A stretch of 64,000 bases of DNA from Myxococcales bacterium UBA1660 (GTDB lineage Bacteria > Myxococcota_A > Polyangia > Polyangiales > Houyiibacteriaceae), in assembly GCA_002320815.1 (NCBI GenBank), contig DCLA01000128.1, positions 110,660 through 174,659 of the forward strand, written 5' to 3'. How positions within the stretch are numbered: the first letter of the stretch is position 1; every line of letters starts with the position of its first letter. The position numbers and the translations under genes were made by a program. Positions 19,539 through 29,805 of this stretch are shown here, in pieces. The notes under the pieces were generated by a model. It made no database searches. It saw only the letters and a list, made by a program, of their open reading frames with translations, and had not been told where the DNA came from.

Positions 19539-20585
19539 GTGAAGATCACCGTACTGGCCGGCGACGGCATCGGACCCGAGATCACCGCCGAGGCCGAGAA
19601 GGTCCTGGGCGCCGTCGCGAAGCGCTTCGACCACCCGCTGGAGCTCGACCACCAGCTCATCGGGGGCGCGGCCATCGACGCCACCGGGTCGGCCTTCCCC
19701 GACGCCACCCTGGCGTCCTGCAAGGGGGCCGACGCGGTCCTCCTCGGCGCGGTCGGCGGGCCCAAGTGGGACGGCGGCGCGGTGCGCCCCGAGGCCGGTC
19801 TCCTGGCGCTCCGCAAGGCCCTGGGCCTCTACGCCAACCTGCGCCCGGTGCGCGGCTGGGCCGGCCTCGAGGACGCGTCGCCGCTCCGCCCGGAGCGGAT
19901 GCGCGACGTGGACCTCCTCTTCGTCCGGGAGCTCACCGGCGGCATCTACTTCGGCGAGCCGCGGGTGGAGGGCGACGAGCGTGCGCTGGACACCATGGTC
20001 TACACCGAGCCCGAGGTGCGCCGCATCGTCCGCAAGGCGTGCGAGCTGGCCAAACTCCGCCGGAGCCACGTGACCTCCATCGACAAGGCCAACGTGCTGG
20101 CCTCGATGCGCCTCTGGCGGAAGGTCGCCACGGCAGAGGCGAAGAACCACGAGGGGATCACCCTGGAGCACCAGCTCGTGGACTCCGCGGCGATGCGCCT
20201 GGTGACCGAGCCCGCGGCCTTCGACGTGGTGGTCGCCCCGAACCTCTTCGGCGACGTGCTCAGCGACGAGGGCGCGGCCATCACCGGGACCCTCGGGCTC
20301 CTGCCCAGCGCCAGCCTCGGCGACGCGGGCCCCGGCGTCTTCGAGCCCATCCACGGCTCCGCCCCGGACATCGTGGGGCAGGCGAAGGCCAACCCCGCGG
20401 CGACCATCCTCAGCGTGGGGATGATGCTCCGCTACGCCTTCGGGCTGGAGCGCGAAGCCGACGTCGTCGAAGCCGCGGTCGAAGCCACCCTCCAGGCGGG
20501 TCTGCGCACCCCCGACCTGGGCGGGACCACCACCACCACCGCGATGGGCGACGCGATCACCGCGCGCATCGCCGGCTCCGACTGA
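19539..20585 (+). CDS. leuB: 3-isopropylmalate dehydrogenase
   Basis: NAD-dependent oxidative decarboxylation of 3-isopropylmalate (and of methylmalate in the citramalate route). The 348-residue protein starts KITVLAGDGIGPEITAEAEK. It has substrate residues in FVRELTGGIYFGEPR, the metal-binding NLFGDVLSDEGAAITGTLG region and the nucleotide motif EPIHGSAPDIVGQ. GTG 19539 is preceded by GAGGAGA, a good ribosome site. There are 46 nt after cimA and 55 nt before the malic enzyme. It closes the branched-chain set in this window; ilvD, ilvE and ilvA are not present here. Confidence 0.95.
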   Translation: MKITVLAGDGIGPEITAEAEKVLGAVAKRFDHPLELDHQLIGGAAIDATGSAFPDATLASCKGADAVLLGAVGGPKWDGGAVRPEAGLLALRKALGLYANLRPVRGWAGLEDASPLRPERMRDVDLLFVRELTGGIYFGEPRVEGDERALDTMVYTEPEVRRIVRKACELAKLRRSHVTSIDKANVLASMRLWRKVATAEAKNHEGITLEHQLVDSAAMRLVTEPAAFDVVVAPNLFGDVLSDEGAAITGTLGLLPSASLGDAGPGVFEPIHGSAPDIVGQAKANPAATILSVGMMLRYAFGLEREADVVEAAVEATLQAGLRTPDLGGTTTTTAMGDAITARIAGSD

Positions 20586-20640
20586 AGCGGGGCGGGGGCC
20601 TTTACAAGCCGGCCCCGTCGCGCGAGAAGACGCCCCACCC

Positions 20641-22380
<1,740 letters not shown>

Positions 22381-22383
22381 ACC

Positions 22384-22983
22384 TCAGCGCGAGCCGGTCC
22401 GCTCGATGGGCTGGCCGCGCTCGGCCAGGGCGCGGACGATCTTGGCGATGTTGCGGCTGTCGTCGATGCCGCGGTGGTGCCGGCCCTCGAGCTCCAGGTC
22501 CAGCGCCTCGAGCATGCGCACCATGCCGGCGCGGCGGAGCTTCGGGGCCCACTTCCGGAAGGGGTGCTTGGCGTTGACCCAGCGGCGATAGCACGCGGGC
22601 TCGTCGGTGATCTCCGCCGCCGCGAGCTGCCCGGGCAGGAGGGTCTTCAGGTCCCAGTCGCCGCAGGTGACGAAGGCCCAGTCGGTGCCCGCGAGGTCGA
22701 GCCCCTGCGCCTCGAGCCAGCGCTGGTGGGCGGCGAAGACCTCGGGGAACGGCGGCGCGCCGTCGACCTCGGCCTGGGTGATGCCGGTGAGCTGGGTGCA
22801 GAACTCGGTGAGCCGCGGGTGGTGCACCGGGCGCACGAAGGACTCGAACTCGGCGACCGGCGCGAGGGTGGTCCCCTCGAGGAGCACCGAGGGCATCTCG
22901 ATGACCTCCTGGGGGACCGGCGGGTCACGGTCGTCACAGGTCGCCTCGAAGTCGAGGACCACCAGGGCTCGAAAGGAAGTCAT
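22384..22983 (-). CDS. DEDDh 3'-5' exonuclease (ERI-1/KapD-like)
   Basis: A 199-residue stand-alone exonuclease of the RNase T/DnaQ fold. Exo I is VVLDFEATCDD (Asp11, Glu13), exo II lies in the CGDWDLKTLLPGQ segment, and exo III is HHRGIDDSRNIAKIVRAL, with the His and Asp of the DEDDh class. GITQAEVDGAPPFPEVF is also family-typical. The closest pattern is ERI-1/Snipper/KapD-type RNA or DNA trimming enzymes rather than DNA polymerase epsilon. ATG 22983 directly precedes the conserved core; a GTG at 23001 would add six residues. It is divergent from the membrane protein at 23031. Confidence 0.88.
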   Translation of the reverse strand: MTSFRALVVLDFEATCDDRDPPVPQEVIEMPSVLLEGTTLAPVAEFESFVRPVHHPRLTEFCTQLTGITQAEVDGAPPFPEVFAAHQRWLEAQGLDLAGTDWAFVTCGDWDLKTLLPGQLAAAEITDEPACYRRWVNAKHPFRKWAPKLRRAGMVRMLEALDLELEGRHHRGIDDSRNIAKIVRALAERGQPIERTGSR

Positions 22984-23030
22984 GGCGGGAGGGATAACCA
23001 CTCCGGTCCGATGGGCTACCCTCGCGGGCC

Positions 23031-23708
23031 ATGGGCGACGAACCCACCGAGCGGCCGCTGCAGCCCGAGGCGGCGCCCGTCGACGCGCCCGGGACGATCG
23101 AGCCCGCCGAGGCGGCCCGGGTCGCCCGCTGGCTCCGGCGGCACCTGGGCGCCAGCTATGTCGCCCTCTCGGTGGCGGCGATCGCCACGGCGCTGGTGCG
23201 CGCAGACTATGGCGGACCGCTGTGGCCCGTCGTCGGTCTGAGCCTCATCGCCGGCGTGCTGAGCGCGTTGGCGACGAGCGCGATGGTCGGCCTGCGGGTC
23301 ACGGACACGAACGCACGGACGAGCGCTCTCGGGGGCGCGGCGCTCCTCGCGGCCACCGTCGTCGCCTATGTGCAGCTCGTGGTCGCCGGGTCCACCGATC
23401 TCGAGCTCACCCCACTCCCGCTCCACGCGCTGGGGCTCCTGCTCTTCGGGGCCTTGCTCTCGCTCGCCGCCTTCGCGGCAGCGGTCGGTCGGCTGACCGC
23501 GGACCGGCGGCCGAGCCGCGCGGCCAAGGTGGCAGGGCTCGGGTTGGTCCTCGCGGCGCTCGTGGTCGGCGCGGAGCTCACGGGGCTGTTCGATCCCAAC
23601 CCGCTGGTGCTCCTGGTGCCGGGGGTCCTGCACCTCGGCGCGATGCACGCCACCCACGCCGCGCTCCGGGACTACTCGGCGGCTTCCGCGCCCGCGGGCC
23701 AGTCGTAG
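23031..23708 (+). CDS. multi-pass membrane protein of unknown function
   Basis: A 225-residue protein with an acidic, Pro-rich N-terminal 35 residues and about six hydrophobic helices (for example YVALSVAAIATALV and LGLLLFGALLSLAAFAAAVG). No catalytic or transport motif is recognised. Its end overlaps the convergent Rieske gene by 37 nt. Start ATG 23031 lies 48 nt from the divergent exonuclease start, so the two share a short promoter region. Confidence 0.7.
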   Translation: MGDEPTERPLQPEAAPVDAPGTIEPAEAARVARWLRRHLGASYVALSVAAIATALVRADYGGPLWPVVGLSLIAGVLSALATSAMVGLRVTDTNARTSALGGAALLAATVVAYVQLVVAGSTDLELTPLPLHALGLLLFGALLSLAAFAAAVGRLTADRRPSRAAKVAGLGLVLAALVVGAELTGLFDPNPLVLLVPGVLHLGAMHATHAALRDYSAASAPAGQS

Positions 23709-24685
23709 AACTGGCGGCAGTACTTCCGGTAGGGCCCGATGGGTCCGTCGGTCGCCGCGAGCACCGGGCGCTCCAGGTACTTCTTGTTCTGCCAGATGTC
23801 GAAGTCCTGCTCGACGTCGTGGCAGAAGCCGGCGAAGAACATCTGGTTCACCATCTTGTTCATGTTCGCGTCGGGCAGGAGCTGCATGGTGCCGCCGCCC
23901 CGGAGGATGACGGTCTTCTCGTCCACCGGCGTGCAGAGCACGTAGGTCCGGAAGTCCGTACCGAAGGTCGGGGTACTCACCTCGACCACCGAGTAGCCGA
24001 GACCGTGCACCCGCACGCGGAAGATGGACTCGACCTTCTGGCCGGGCATGCCCACCGAGGCCAGGTCGCGCTTCATCTTGTAGCTGATGCGCAGGACCTC
24101 GCCGTCGATCTCCAGCGGGTCGACGATCTCCATGTCCTCGTAGCCGTGCACGGTGGAGAAGTGCGCGAGGTCGACGCTGTTCTCGCTGGTCTCCTGGGGG
24201 TGCGCCTCGAGGCCCTCCCAGGTCTTCCACTGCATGTCGGCCCAGCCCTCGGCCCCCCGCTGCTCGAAGTAGCTCGGGATGTCGAAGCTGGGCTCCCGGC
24301 CCGCCGGGTCGTGCCAGAGGAAGATGGCGCCATCGACCTCCTTGCAGGGGTGCTTGCCGAGCTTCAGGCCCGGCGGGATCTTCGGGTCCGGGTTCGCGGC
24401 GTTGCCGGGGATGTGCGCGCACTGGCCCGCCGAGTCGAAGCGGTACCCGTGGAAGGGGCAGCGGAGCTGGCCTTCGACAACCGTCCCGCCGTGACCCAGG
24501 TGAGCGCCCACGTGCGGGCACCACGGCTCGACGATGTGCGCCGTGCCCTCGCCGTCGCGGTAGAGGACGACCTCCTCGCCGAAGGCCTTGCGGGTGAGCA
24601 CCTGCCCTTCGCCGAGCTCGCTGCCCAGGGCGACGGCGAACCAACCGCGAGGAAAGGTCGGGAACGGATAGCGGATCATGCGCAT
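23672..24685 (-). CDS. Rieske [2Fe-2S] aromatic-ring/sterol-type oxygenase subunit
   Basis: A 337-residue oxygenase. The Rieske centre is C56-x-H58 (CPHVGAHLGHGG) with C76-x2-H79 (CPFHGYRF). The mononuclear iron site is in ENSVDLAHFSTVHGYED, with bridging Asp172 and ligands His175 and His180. The third carboxylate lies further on. The architecture matches KshA, Neverland/DAF-36 and VanA-type single-component oxygenases, which hydroxylate or desaturate sterols and similar hydrophobic substrates. The true substrate is unknown. ATG 24685 begins MRMIRYPFPTFPRGWFAVAL, a typical start for the family. It sits 58 nt downstream of the FadL-like porin gene on the same strand, and the TetR regulator at 26268 is divergent. 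A separate reductase is needed and none is seen here. Confidence 0.88.
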   Translation of the reverse strand: MRMIRYPFPTFPRGWFAVALGSELGEGQVLTRKAFGEEVVLYRDGEGTAHIVEPWCPHVGAHLGHGGTVVEGQLRCPFHGYRFDSAGQCAHIPGNAANPDPKIPPGLKLGKHPCKEVDGAIFLWHDPAGREPSFDIPSYFEQRGAEGWADMQWKTWEGLEAHPQETSENSVDLAHFSTVHGYEDMEIVDPLEIDGEVLRISYKMKRDLASVGMPGQKVESIFRVRVHGLGYSVVEVSTPTFGTDFRTYVLCTPVDEKTVILRGGGTMQLLPDANMNKMVNQMFFAGFCHDVEQDFDIWQNKKYLERPVLAATDGPIGPYRKYCRQFYDWPAGAEAAE

Positions 24686-24743
24686 GACTAGAACGTGTTC
24701 TTCCTCAGCCCGCGGGCGAAGGCAAGTCGAGTCATGCCGCCGC

Positions 24744-26114
24744 TCACATCGAGTAGGTCGCCGAGAAGCTGATGAACCACGAGTCGACGTCGTAGCTCCC
24801 CGGGCATCCACCGCTGGTCGTCACCGTCCGGGAGCTCGAACGTCCCTCGACCCGCGACGGGTCGACGGGGGTGCAGAGGGGCGCGGCGTCGCTCCGCTGG
24901 TACGCGGGGCCACCGCCCCAGCCCGCGGCGAGATCGATGTCGATGGGGTCGACGTCGATGCCGAAGCCGCCGTACACCCCGTACTGGATGCCGGGCGGCG
25001 GCGAGAAGGGCGTGAGCGTGTCCGGGTTGCTCGCCGAGCGCGCCATCGAGACACCGACGCGGAGGGGAAACCGGGGGCGCGCGTAGATCTCCAGGCCCAA
25101 GGCGCCGACCATCGCGTTGCGCCAGTCGAACTGAGCCTTGGTGTCCGGCGTGAACGGGCTGTCGAGCCCGAAGACCTGCGCCTGGTTCGCCTCCTCGTGG
25201 AACTGCACCTTGAAGTCACCGGAGATGGTCAGCCGGTCGTGCCAGGTCCGGTAGGCGACGCCCACCCGCACCATGTGCGGCACGTACCAGCGGGTGGTCG
25301 TGGGCACCTCCAGGGTCCGCGGCTCGCCGCCGATCAGCCCGAGCTGGGCCTCGGTCGTGCCCTCCATGTCCACCCAGACCTTGGAGCGATAGGCCAACGC
25401 GAGGGTGAGCCCCTCGACCTGGGGCGGCCGCACGCTCACGCCGAGCAACACGCCGGGGATGCCGAACCCACTGATCTGCTGGGTCGCCCGCCCGAAGAAG
25501 AGGGTGTTCTCGTTGCCGTTCGTGGTCTCCTGGGTCGCCGTCACGGTCTGCCGGCCCCAGGGCATCCGCAGGGTGACGCCGACGCTGAGCCACTTGGTGA
25601 CGGTCACCTGGACCGGCAGCGCGGCCTCGGCGATGAAGAGCGCGACCTCCTGGCTCTGCGCCGGTTCCAGGCGACCGGGGTAGTCGGGGTCGTCGCAGAC
25701 GGTGGGGTCGTCGTAGGCGATGCAGTCCACCGTCCGGTACCCGCCGCCGAACCCGGTGTAGACGTAGGCGCCGAGACCCAGGGTCACCCGCTCGTGGACC
25801 CGGCCCACGCCCCCCACGAAGAGCAGCGGCGCGTACTGGATCCCGCTGTCCTGTTCGGACCCCGGCCCCGCGAAGGGCGCGCGGAGATTCACCAGGAGCG
25901 AGGTGATCACCGCGGTCACCGAGAAGCGCTCGATGGCGTCGAGCTGCGCGGGGTTGTGGAAGAGCCCGGTCGCGTTCTCCGTGACCGCCGACGCGGCGCC
26001 ACCCATACCGGCCACGCGGGCGTCGTAGGCGTAAGGGGGCTCGGGGTTCGCCCGGGCGGTCGTGGCCGCGCCGAACACGGCGAGGACCAAGAGGGGTGGG
26101 ACGAAACGGACCAC
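24744..26114 (-). CDS. FadL/OmpP1-type outer-membrane transport protein
   Basis: A 456-residue beta-barrel protein. The signal peptide (PPLLVLAVFGAATTARA) is followed by the diagnostic N-terminal stretch of FadL-family hatch domains: GMGGAASAVTENATGLFHNP. The remainder is alternating aromatic beta strands (LGLGAYVYTGFGGGYRT, GVYGGFGIDVDPIDIDL), ending with Phe/Tyr-rich residues WFISFSATYSM. Such proteins import long-chain fatty acids, aromatics or other hydrophobic molecules. The GTG start at 26114 gives a clean signal peptide; no ATG is nearby in frame. It is upstream of and probably co-transcribed with the Rieske oxygenase, suggesting uptake of its substrate. Confidence 0.85.
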   Translation of the reverse strand: MVRFVPPLLVLAVFGAATTARANPEPPYAYDARVAGMGGAASAVTENATGLFHNPAQLDAIERFSVTAVITSLLVNLRAPFAGPGSEQDSGIQYAPLLFVGGVGRVHERVTLGLGAYVYTGFGGGYRTVDCIAYDDPTVCDDPDYPGRLEPAQSQEVALFIAEAALPVQVTVTKWLSVGVTLRMPWGRQTVTATQETTNGNENTLFFGRATQQISGFGIPGVLLGVSVRPPQVEGLTLALAYRSKVWVDMEGTTEAQLGLIGGEPRTLEVPTTTRWYVPHMVRVGVAYRTWHDRLTISGDFKVQFHEEANQAQVFGLDSPFTPDTKAQFDWRNAMVGALGLEIYARPRFPLRVGVSMARSASNPDTLTPFSPPPGIQYGVYGGFGIDVDPIDIDLAAGWGGGPAYQRSDAAPLCTPVDPSRVEGRSSSRTVTTSGGCPGSYDVDSWFISFSATYSM

Positions 26115-26267
26115 GGGCGGCCATCGTAGCCGGGAGCCTCCGGCGCGAGCGGCGACATGCCCCAGAAACAAGCGAACGGGGTCCACGCGACCTCCAACCG
26201 TCGGATCCCGGGGTCGAGCGGGTCGTTGCGGAGGGTCGCGGCGATCCGTGATAGGAAACCGGCGCTC

Positions 26268-26834
26268 ATGGACGACCGCGCACGACGGATCATCGACACC
26301 GCCATCGAACTGGCGGAGCGGGACGGCTACGCCGCGGTGCGCCTGCGCGAGGTGGCCGCCCGGGCCGAGGTGGCGCTCGGGACCGTCTACAAGCGCTTCG
26401 CCTCCAAGGAAGAGATCCTGGTCGCGGCGATGGCCCAGGAGGCCGAACGGCTCCTGGCCCGCTTCACCGAGGTCCCCGCCGGGGACACCGCCCAGGAGCG
26501 GGTGGTCAACTTCTACCAGGGGGCGACCGACGCCTTCCTGCGGCGACCCAAGCTCGCCCGCGCCATCCTCCGGGCCATCGGCGCCGGCGAAGGCGCCATG
26601 ACCGCCCGCATCGCCAGCATCCACGCGCTGACCACCGCCCTCTTGATGGGGGCGATCACCGGCGAGAAGGCGCAGACCCGGCGCTGGGACAGCGAGCGGG
26701 ACAAGGAAGCCCGGGAGCTGGCCAGCATCTTCATGCAGGTCTGGTTCGCCGCCCTGGTCGGCTGGGCCAGCGGTCTGCACGACGCCCAAGGGGTGGTCGA
26801 CCAGGTCGCCAAGGTCGCGCGGCGCGTCCTCTGA
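26268..26834 (+). CDS. TetR/AcrR-family regulator, KstR-like
   Basis: A 188-residue repressor-type protein. The N-terminal HTH is intact (DTAIELAERDGYAAVRLREV, then ARAEVALGTVYKRFASKEE), closely resembling the KstR pattern VALGTVYxxFxSK. The C-terminal helical domain would bind a small ligand such as an acyl-CoA or steroid derivative. ATG 26268 is preceded by ATAGGAAAC, and the frame extends upstream only as non-conserved sequence. It is divergent from the FadL-like and Rieske genes with 153 nt between starts, a usual layout for a local repressor. The ligand is inferred from neighbours only. Confidence 0.88.
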   Translation: MDDRARRIIDTAIELAERDGYAAVRLREVAARAEVALGTVYKRFASKEEILVAAMAQEAERLLARFTEVPAGDTAQERVVNFYQGATDAFLRRPKLARAILRAIGAGEGAMTARIASIHALTTALLMGAITGEKAQTRRWDSERDKEARELASIFMQVWFAALVGWASGLHDAQGVVDQVAKVARRVL

Positions 26835-26951
26835 GACCCTTCGCCAATCGACTGTAACTTTCCGAGAATATCGAAGAGCGGTTTGAATCTTCTGCTAGGG
26901 TCCGCCGTCCGCAGCCGACGCCGCGTCGGCGCGGTACAGGAGGAACCCATC

Positions 26952-27464
26952 GTGAAGAAGATCACCAAGCTCCATGCGGCCCTCGCCCTCGCGGCGGCGG
27001 TCGGCGTTCTCGGATTCCACGGCGAGTCGATCGCCCAGAGCACCCTGCGGATCGGGGGCAGCTCGGCCAACTACGGCGTCCACAACATCCGCGGCGGCTT
27101 CGTCCCCGACCCCAAGCAGATCTCGGTGGTCTCGGGCGGCGGCCTGAACGCCGCCTCGATGGGCTACGGCGCCGGCTGCACCGGCTGGGTCACCGCCCAG
27201 CCCGACGCCATCGTCAACTACGCCAACCCCGGTGACTTCCTGCGCTTCTTCGTGCGCGCGAGCGGCGACACCACGCTGGTCATCAACGACGCTCGCGGTC
27301 GCTGGCACTGCAACGACGACGCCCCCGGCGGCGGCACCAACCCGATGGTCACCCTCGAGAACCCCTCGAGCGGTCAGCACGACGTGTGGATCGGCTCCTA
27401 CGAGCAGGGTCAGACCGTCCGCGGCACCCTCTACGTGACCGAGCTCCGCTCCGAGACCCCCTGA
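26952..27464 (+). CDS. small secreted protein, PPC-like beta-sandwich
   Basis: A 170-residue protein with a signal peptide (LHAALALAAAVGVLGFHGES). The mature domain contains GYGAGCTGWVTAQPDAIVNY, FLRFFVRASGDTTLVINDAR and SGQHDVWIGSYEQGQ. This resembles the small beta-sandwich of pre-peptidase C-terminal (PPC) type domains seen in secreted proteins, with two cysteines that could pair. No protease triad is present. GTG 26952 is chosen because a strong AGGAGG (26938-26943) precedes it. An unusually AT-rich stretch (about 26850-26900) upstream probably holds its promoter. A hairpin follows. Confidence 0.72.
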   Translation: MKKITKLHAALALAAAVGVLGFHGESIAQSTLRIGGSSANYGVHNIRGGFVPDPKQISVVSGGGLNAASMGYGAGCTGWVTAQPDAIVNYANPGDFLRFFVRASGDTTLVINDARGRWHCNDDAPGGGTNPMVTLENPSSGQHDVWIGSYEQGQTVRGTLYVTELRSETP

Positions 27465-27466
27465 GC

Positions 27467-27494
27467 CTTCGGGGACCGGGTGGGTCCCCCGAAG
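27467..27494. terminator. bidirectional terminator hairpin between convergent genes
   Basis: CTTCGGGGACC (27467-27477) pairs with GGTCCCCCGAAG (27483-27494) with one bulged C. It lies between the stops of the rightward secreted-protein gene and the leftward membrane-protein gene. A second hairpin (GAGGCGGC/GCCGCCTC, 27504-27525) lies within the 3' end of the leftward gene. Confidence 0.6.
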
Positions 27495-27495
27495 C

Positions 27496-28305
27496 TCACC
27501 GAGGAGGCGGCTGCGAGGCCGCCTCTTCGCGTTCCGTCCGCGGCGGTTCCGTCGGGCGCGGCGGTTCCGTCGGGCGCGGCAGCGCGGCGAGGAGCCCGCC
27601 CACCGCCACCAGGCCGGCGGGCACCAGGCCGTCCAGGGCCCCGTCCCGTGCGAGCGTCGCCGAGGTCACGGCGACCGCGTGGAGCCCGAAGGTCAGCGCC
27701 AGATGGAGCAAGCGCCCCCGGGCCGCGAGCCGCGCCAGACCGACCGCGAAGAGGGACCACGCCAGCGCGTCCAGGGCCATGAGCCAGACCCGCCAGGGCT
27801 CGTGGTCCGCGAAGGCCGCCCGGACGTCGGCCCGGTGGGCGAGGCCCTCGCCGAAGCCCAGGTCGCGCACGCCTTCCCCGCCGAGCTCGGTGAGGACCGC
27901 CGCGGTGAGGAGCCCGAAGGCCGCGAGCGATGCCATCGCCGCGCCCCAGCCCGCGCCGTAGACGAGGGCGCTGGTGCGGTCGGCGCGCCCGGCCCCGGTG
28001 CGGTCGGGCAGGAAGGAGCGGTAAGTGAAGAAGCGCAGCGGCTCGTGCGCGAGGGCGACCACGAGCCCGATGGCCACCGCCGCCTGCCACGGCGCGAGCA
28101 CCCTCTCCTCCAGCGCCTGCTGCAGCACGCGCCCCACGCCGAGCTCGAGGGCCGCCGCGAGCGCGAAGGTCATCGCCCCGAGCAGGGCGACGCGACCGCT
28201 CTCGCCGTTCGTCCGCTCCCGGGCCCGGCGTACGAACGCCCAAGTCAGCCCCAGCGGCAGGACCGCGAGGACCAGGGCGGGGAGCGCCCGCGCCAGCGGG
28301 CTCAC
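27496..28305 (-). CDS. multi-pass membrane protein of O-acylation cluster
   Basis: A 269-residue protein with about seven hydrophobic helices (ALPALVLAVLPLGLTWAFV, WQAAVAIGLVVALAHEPLRF). Its short tail of EPPRPT repeats is encoded by an 18-bp DNA repeat (27541-27580). No family is certain; AHEPLRFFTYR in a membrane helix loosely recalls YhfC/CAAX-protease-like proteins, but the key EExxR motif is not clear. The GTG start at 28305 overlaps the stop of the SGNH gene (GTGA), so it is the third gene of the MBOAT-SGNH cluster and may assist polymer modification. Confidence 0.62.
   Translation of the reverse strand: MSPLARALPALVLAVLPLGLTWAFVRRARERTNGESGRVALLGAMTFALAAALELGVGRVLQQALEERVLAPWQAAVAIGLVVALAHEPLRFFTYRSFLPDRTGAGRADRTSALVYGAGWGAAMASLAAFGLLTAAVLTELGGEGVRDLGFGEGLAHRADVRAAFADHEPWRVWLMALDALAWSLFAVGLARLAARGRLLHLALTFGLHAVAVTSATLARDGALDGLVPAGLVAVGGLLAALPRPTEPPRPTEPPRTEREEAASQPPPR
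27541..27580 (-). repeat. 18-bp tandem repeat in coding sequence
   Basis: Unit GCGGTTCCGTCGGGCGCG occurs about twice, with a partial copy upstream, encoding the Glu-Pro-Pro-Arg-Pro-Thr tail of the membrane protein. Simple repeat; copy number may vary. Confidence 0.7.
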
Positions 28306-29804
28306 CGGTCGCTCGCGTCGCCGAGGTGCTCGGCGAAGCCGGCGAGGAGCGCCTTGTAGAAGAGGTTCCCGATGACCTCGTAGCCCGCCGGCGTCGCGTG
28401 TCGGAAGTCGGCCATCGCCAGCCGCGGCCGCGATTGGTACCAGGTCTCCATCGCCCCCTCGCCACCCATGGCGGTCCAGGTGTCGAAGAAGGCGCAGCCC
28501 GAAGCGAAGGCGGCCGCGCGCTGGGCGGCGACGATGTCGTGCATCGTGGCCATGGTCTGGATCCGACCGCGGCTGTCGCGCTCCGCTTGATCGAGGGGCG
28601 CGAAGACCAGGCAGCCGAGGTCCTCCCGGCCCGCGCGCATCCGTTGGATGACCCGGCGGAAGTCCTCTTCGTAGCGGTCGCGCTGGATGGCATCCGAGGC
28701 CTCGTTCCCCCCGAAGCCGAGGATCAACAGGTCGGTGCCCCGCCGCTCGAGCTGCCCCGCCACGTGCTCGGCGTCGAAGTTGAGCAGCCGCGCGGCGCGC
28801 GCGCCCACGAGGCCGATGCTGTCGTAGACCACGCCCGGGCCCTCGCGCTCGAGGACCACCCCATAGAGGCGCGACTGGCCGTGACCCCCGAACTGGACCC
28901 GGAGCCGATGGGGGCCGTCGGCCACGTCGATCCGGTGGACCGCGTCCGCCGTGACCTCGCTGCGGGTCTCGAGGACCTGCCGCGAGCCGGCGTCCACGTA
29001 GAAGTGGATGTCGCCGCCGCGGCGGTGACGCTGGTACCAGATCTCGAAGCGGGAGACCCGCTCCCCCACGGGCCCCTCGTCGACCGTCGCGAAGCTCGCC
29101 GTCGCCCCGGGCGCCCCCCGGAACTGAATGCCGCCGAGGCCGTAGAGGCCGGCCGGATCGTGGTTGCGGGTGATCTCCCGGAGGCTCCACTCGTCGCTCG
29201 CGCGATGGACGATGTCCCGGTGCCGGTAGGGCAGGTAACCCTTCGAGACCAGGATGAACCCGTGGCCACCGTCTCCGAACCGGCGCTGCATCCGCCGTCG
29301 CACGGTGTGGGTCACGAGATCGGTGGCGATGGTCGAGTCGCCGTAGTGGGTGATCCGCGTGAGCGCGTTCTCTTCCTCGAGCGCGGTCCGCCGGAGCGCG
29401 GCGTAGAAGGGCGCCATCCCCCGCCCGCTCGGATCCTCGATGCGGGTCTCGATGCCGGCGTACTCGCTCGGCGCGATGCGCACCCGGTCTTCCGGGGGCT
29501 CGGCGTCGGTGTCGTCCTCCTCGCCCAGGTTGGCCGCGACCGCCGCGCCGAGCTCCTCGCTGGCGTCGCCGCTGACCGCCTCGCCCGTGTTGCCGGTGCC
29601 CGCGAAGGCGAAGAGCTCCTCGGCGGGCGTGAAGAGGCTGGCCAGCGGGACGGGCTCGCCGGGGACCCAGGGCCGCATGTCCGCGAAGGCCGGGACGAGA
29701 TACGTCGCCACCGCGAAGGCCACCAGGGTGACCGCCACCACGGCGAGGTGCCGGAGGGCGTCGCCGGTGGTCGGGGGCTCGGTCTGGGCGTCGGGCTCGG
29801 TCAC
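28302..29804 (-). CDS. membrane-anchored SGNH/GDSL-family hydrolase or acyltransferase
   Basis: A 500-residue protein. One N-terminal membrane helix (about 19-42) and an acidic linker place the catalytic domain in the periplasm. SGNH block I is HYGDSTIAT (Ser157), the Gly/Asn blocks appear in LILGFGGNEASD, and block V is ADFRHATPAGYEVIGN (Asp466, His469). Proteins of this kind next to an MBOAT protein (like AlgI with AlgX/AlgJ, or DltB with DltD) transfer acyl groups to surface polysaccharides or cell-wall polymers. It starts 2 nt after the MBOAT stop and overlaps the next gene. The recipient polymer is not identifiable here. Confidence 0.82.
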   Translation of the reverse strand: MTEPDAQTEPPTTGDALRHLAVVAVTLVAFAVATYLVPAFADMRPWVPGEPVPLASLFTPAEELFAFAGTGNTGEAVSGDASEELGAAVAANLGEEDDTDAEPPEDRVRIAPSEYAGIETRIEDPSGRGMAPFYAALRRTALEEENALTRITHYGDSTIATDLVTHTVRRRMQRRFGDGGHGFILVSKGYLPYRHRDIVHRASDEWSLREITRNHDPAGLYGLGGIQFRGAPGATASFATVDEGPVGERVSRFEIWYQRHRRGGDIHFYVDAGSRQVLETRSEVTADAVHRIDVADGPHRLRVQFGGHGQSRLYGVVLEREGPGVVYDSIGLVGARAARLLNFDAEHVAGQLERRGTDLLILGFGGNEASDAIQRDRYEEDFRRVIQRMRAGREDLGCLVFAPLDQAERDSRGRIQTMATMHDIVAAQRAAAFASGCAFFDTWTAMGGEGAMETWYQSRPRLAMADFRHATPAGYEVIGNLFYKALLAGFAEHLGDASDR

Positions 29805-29805
29805 G

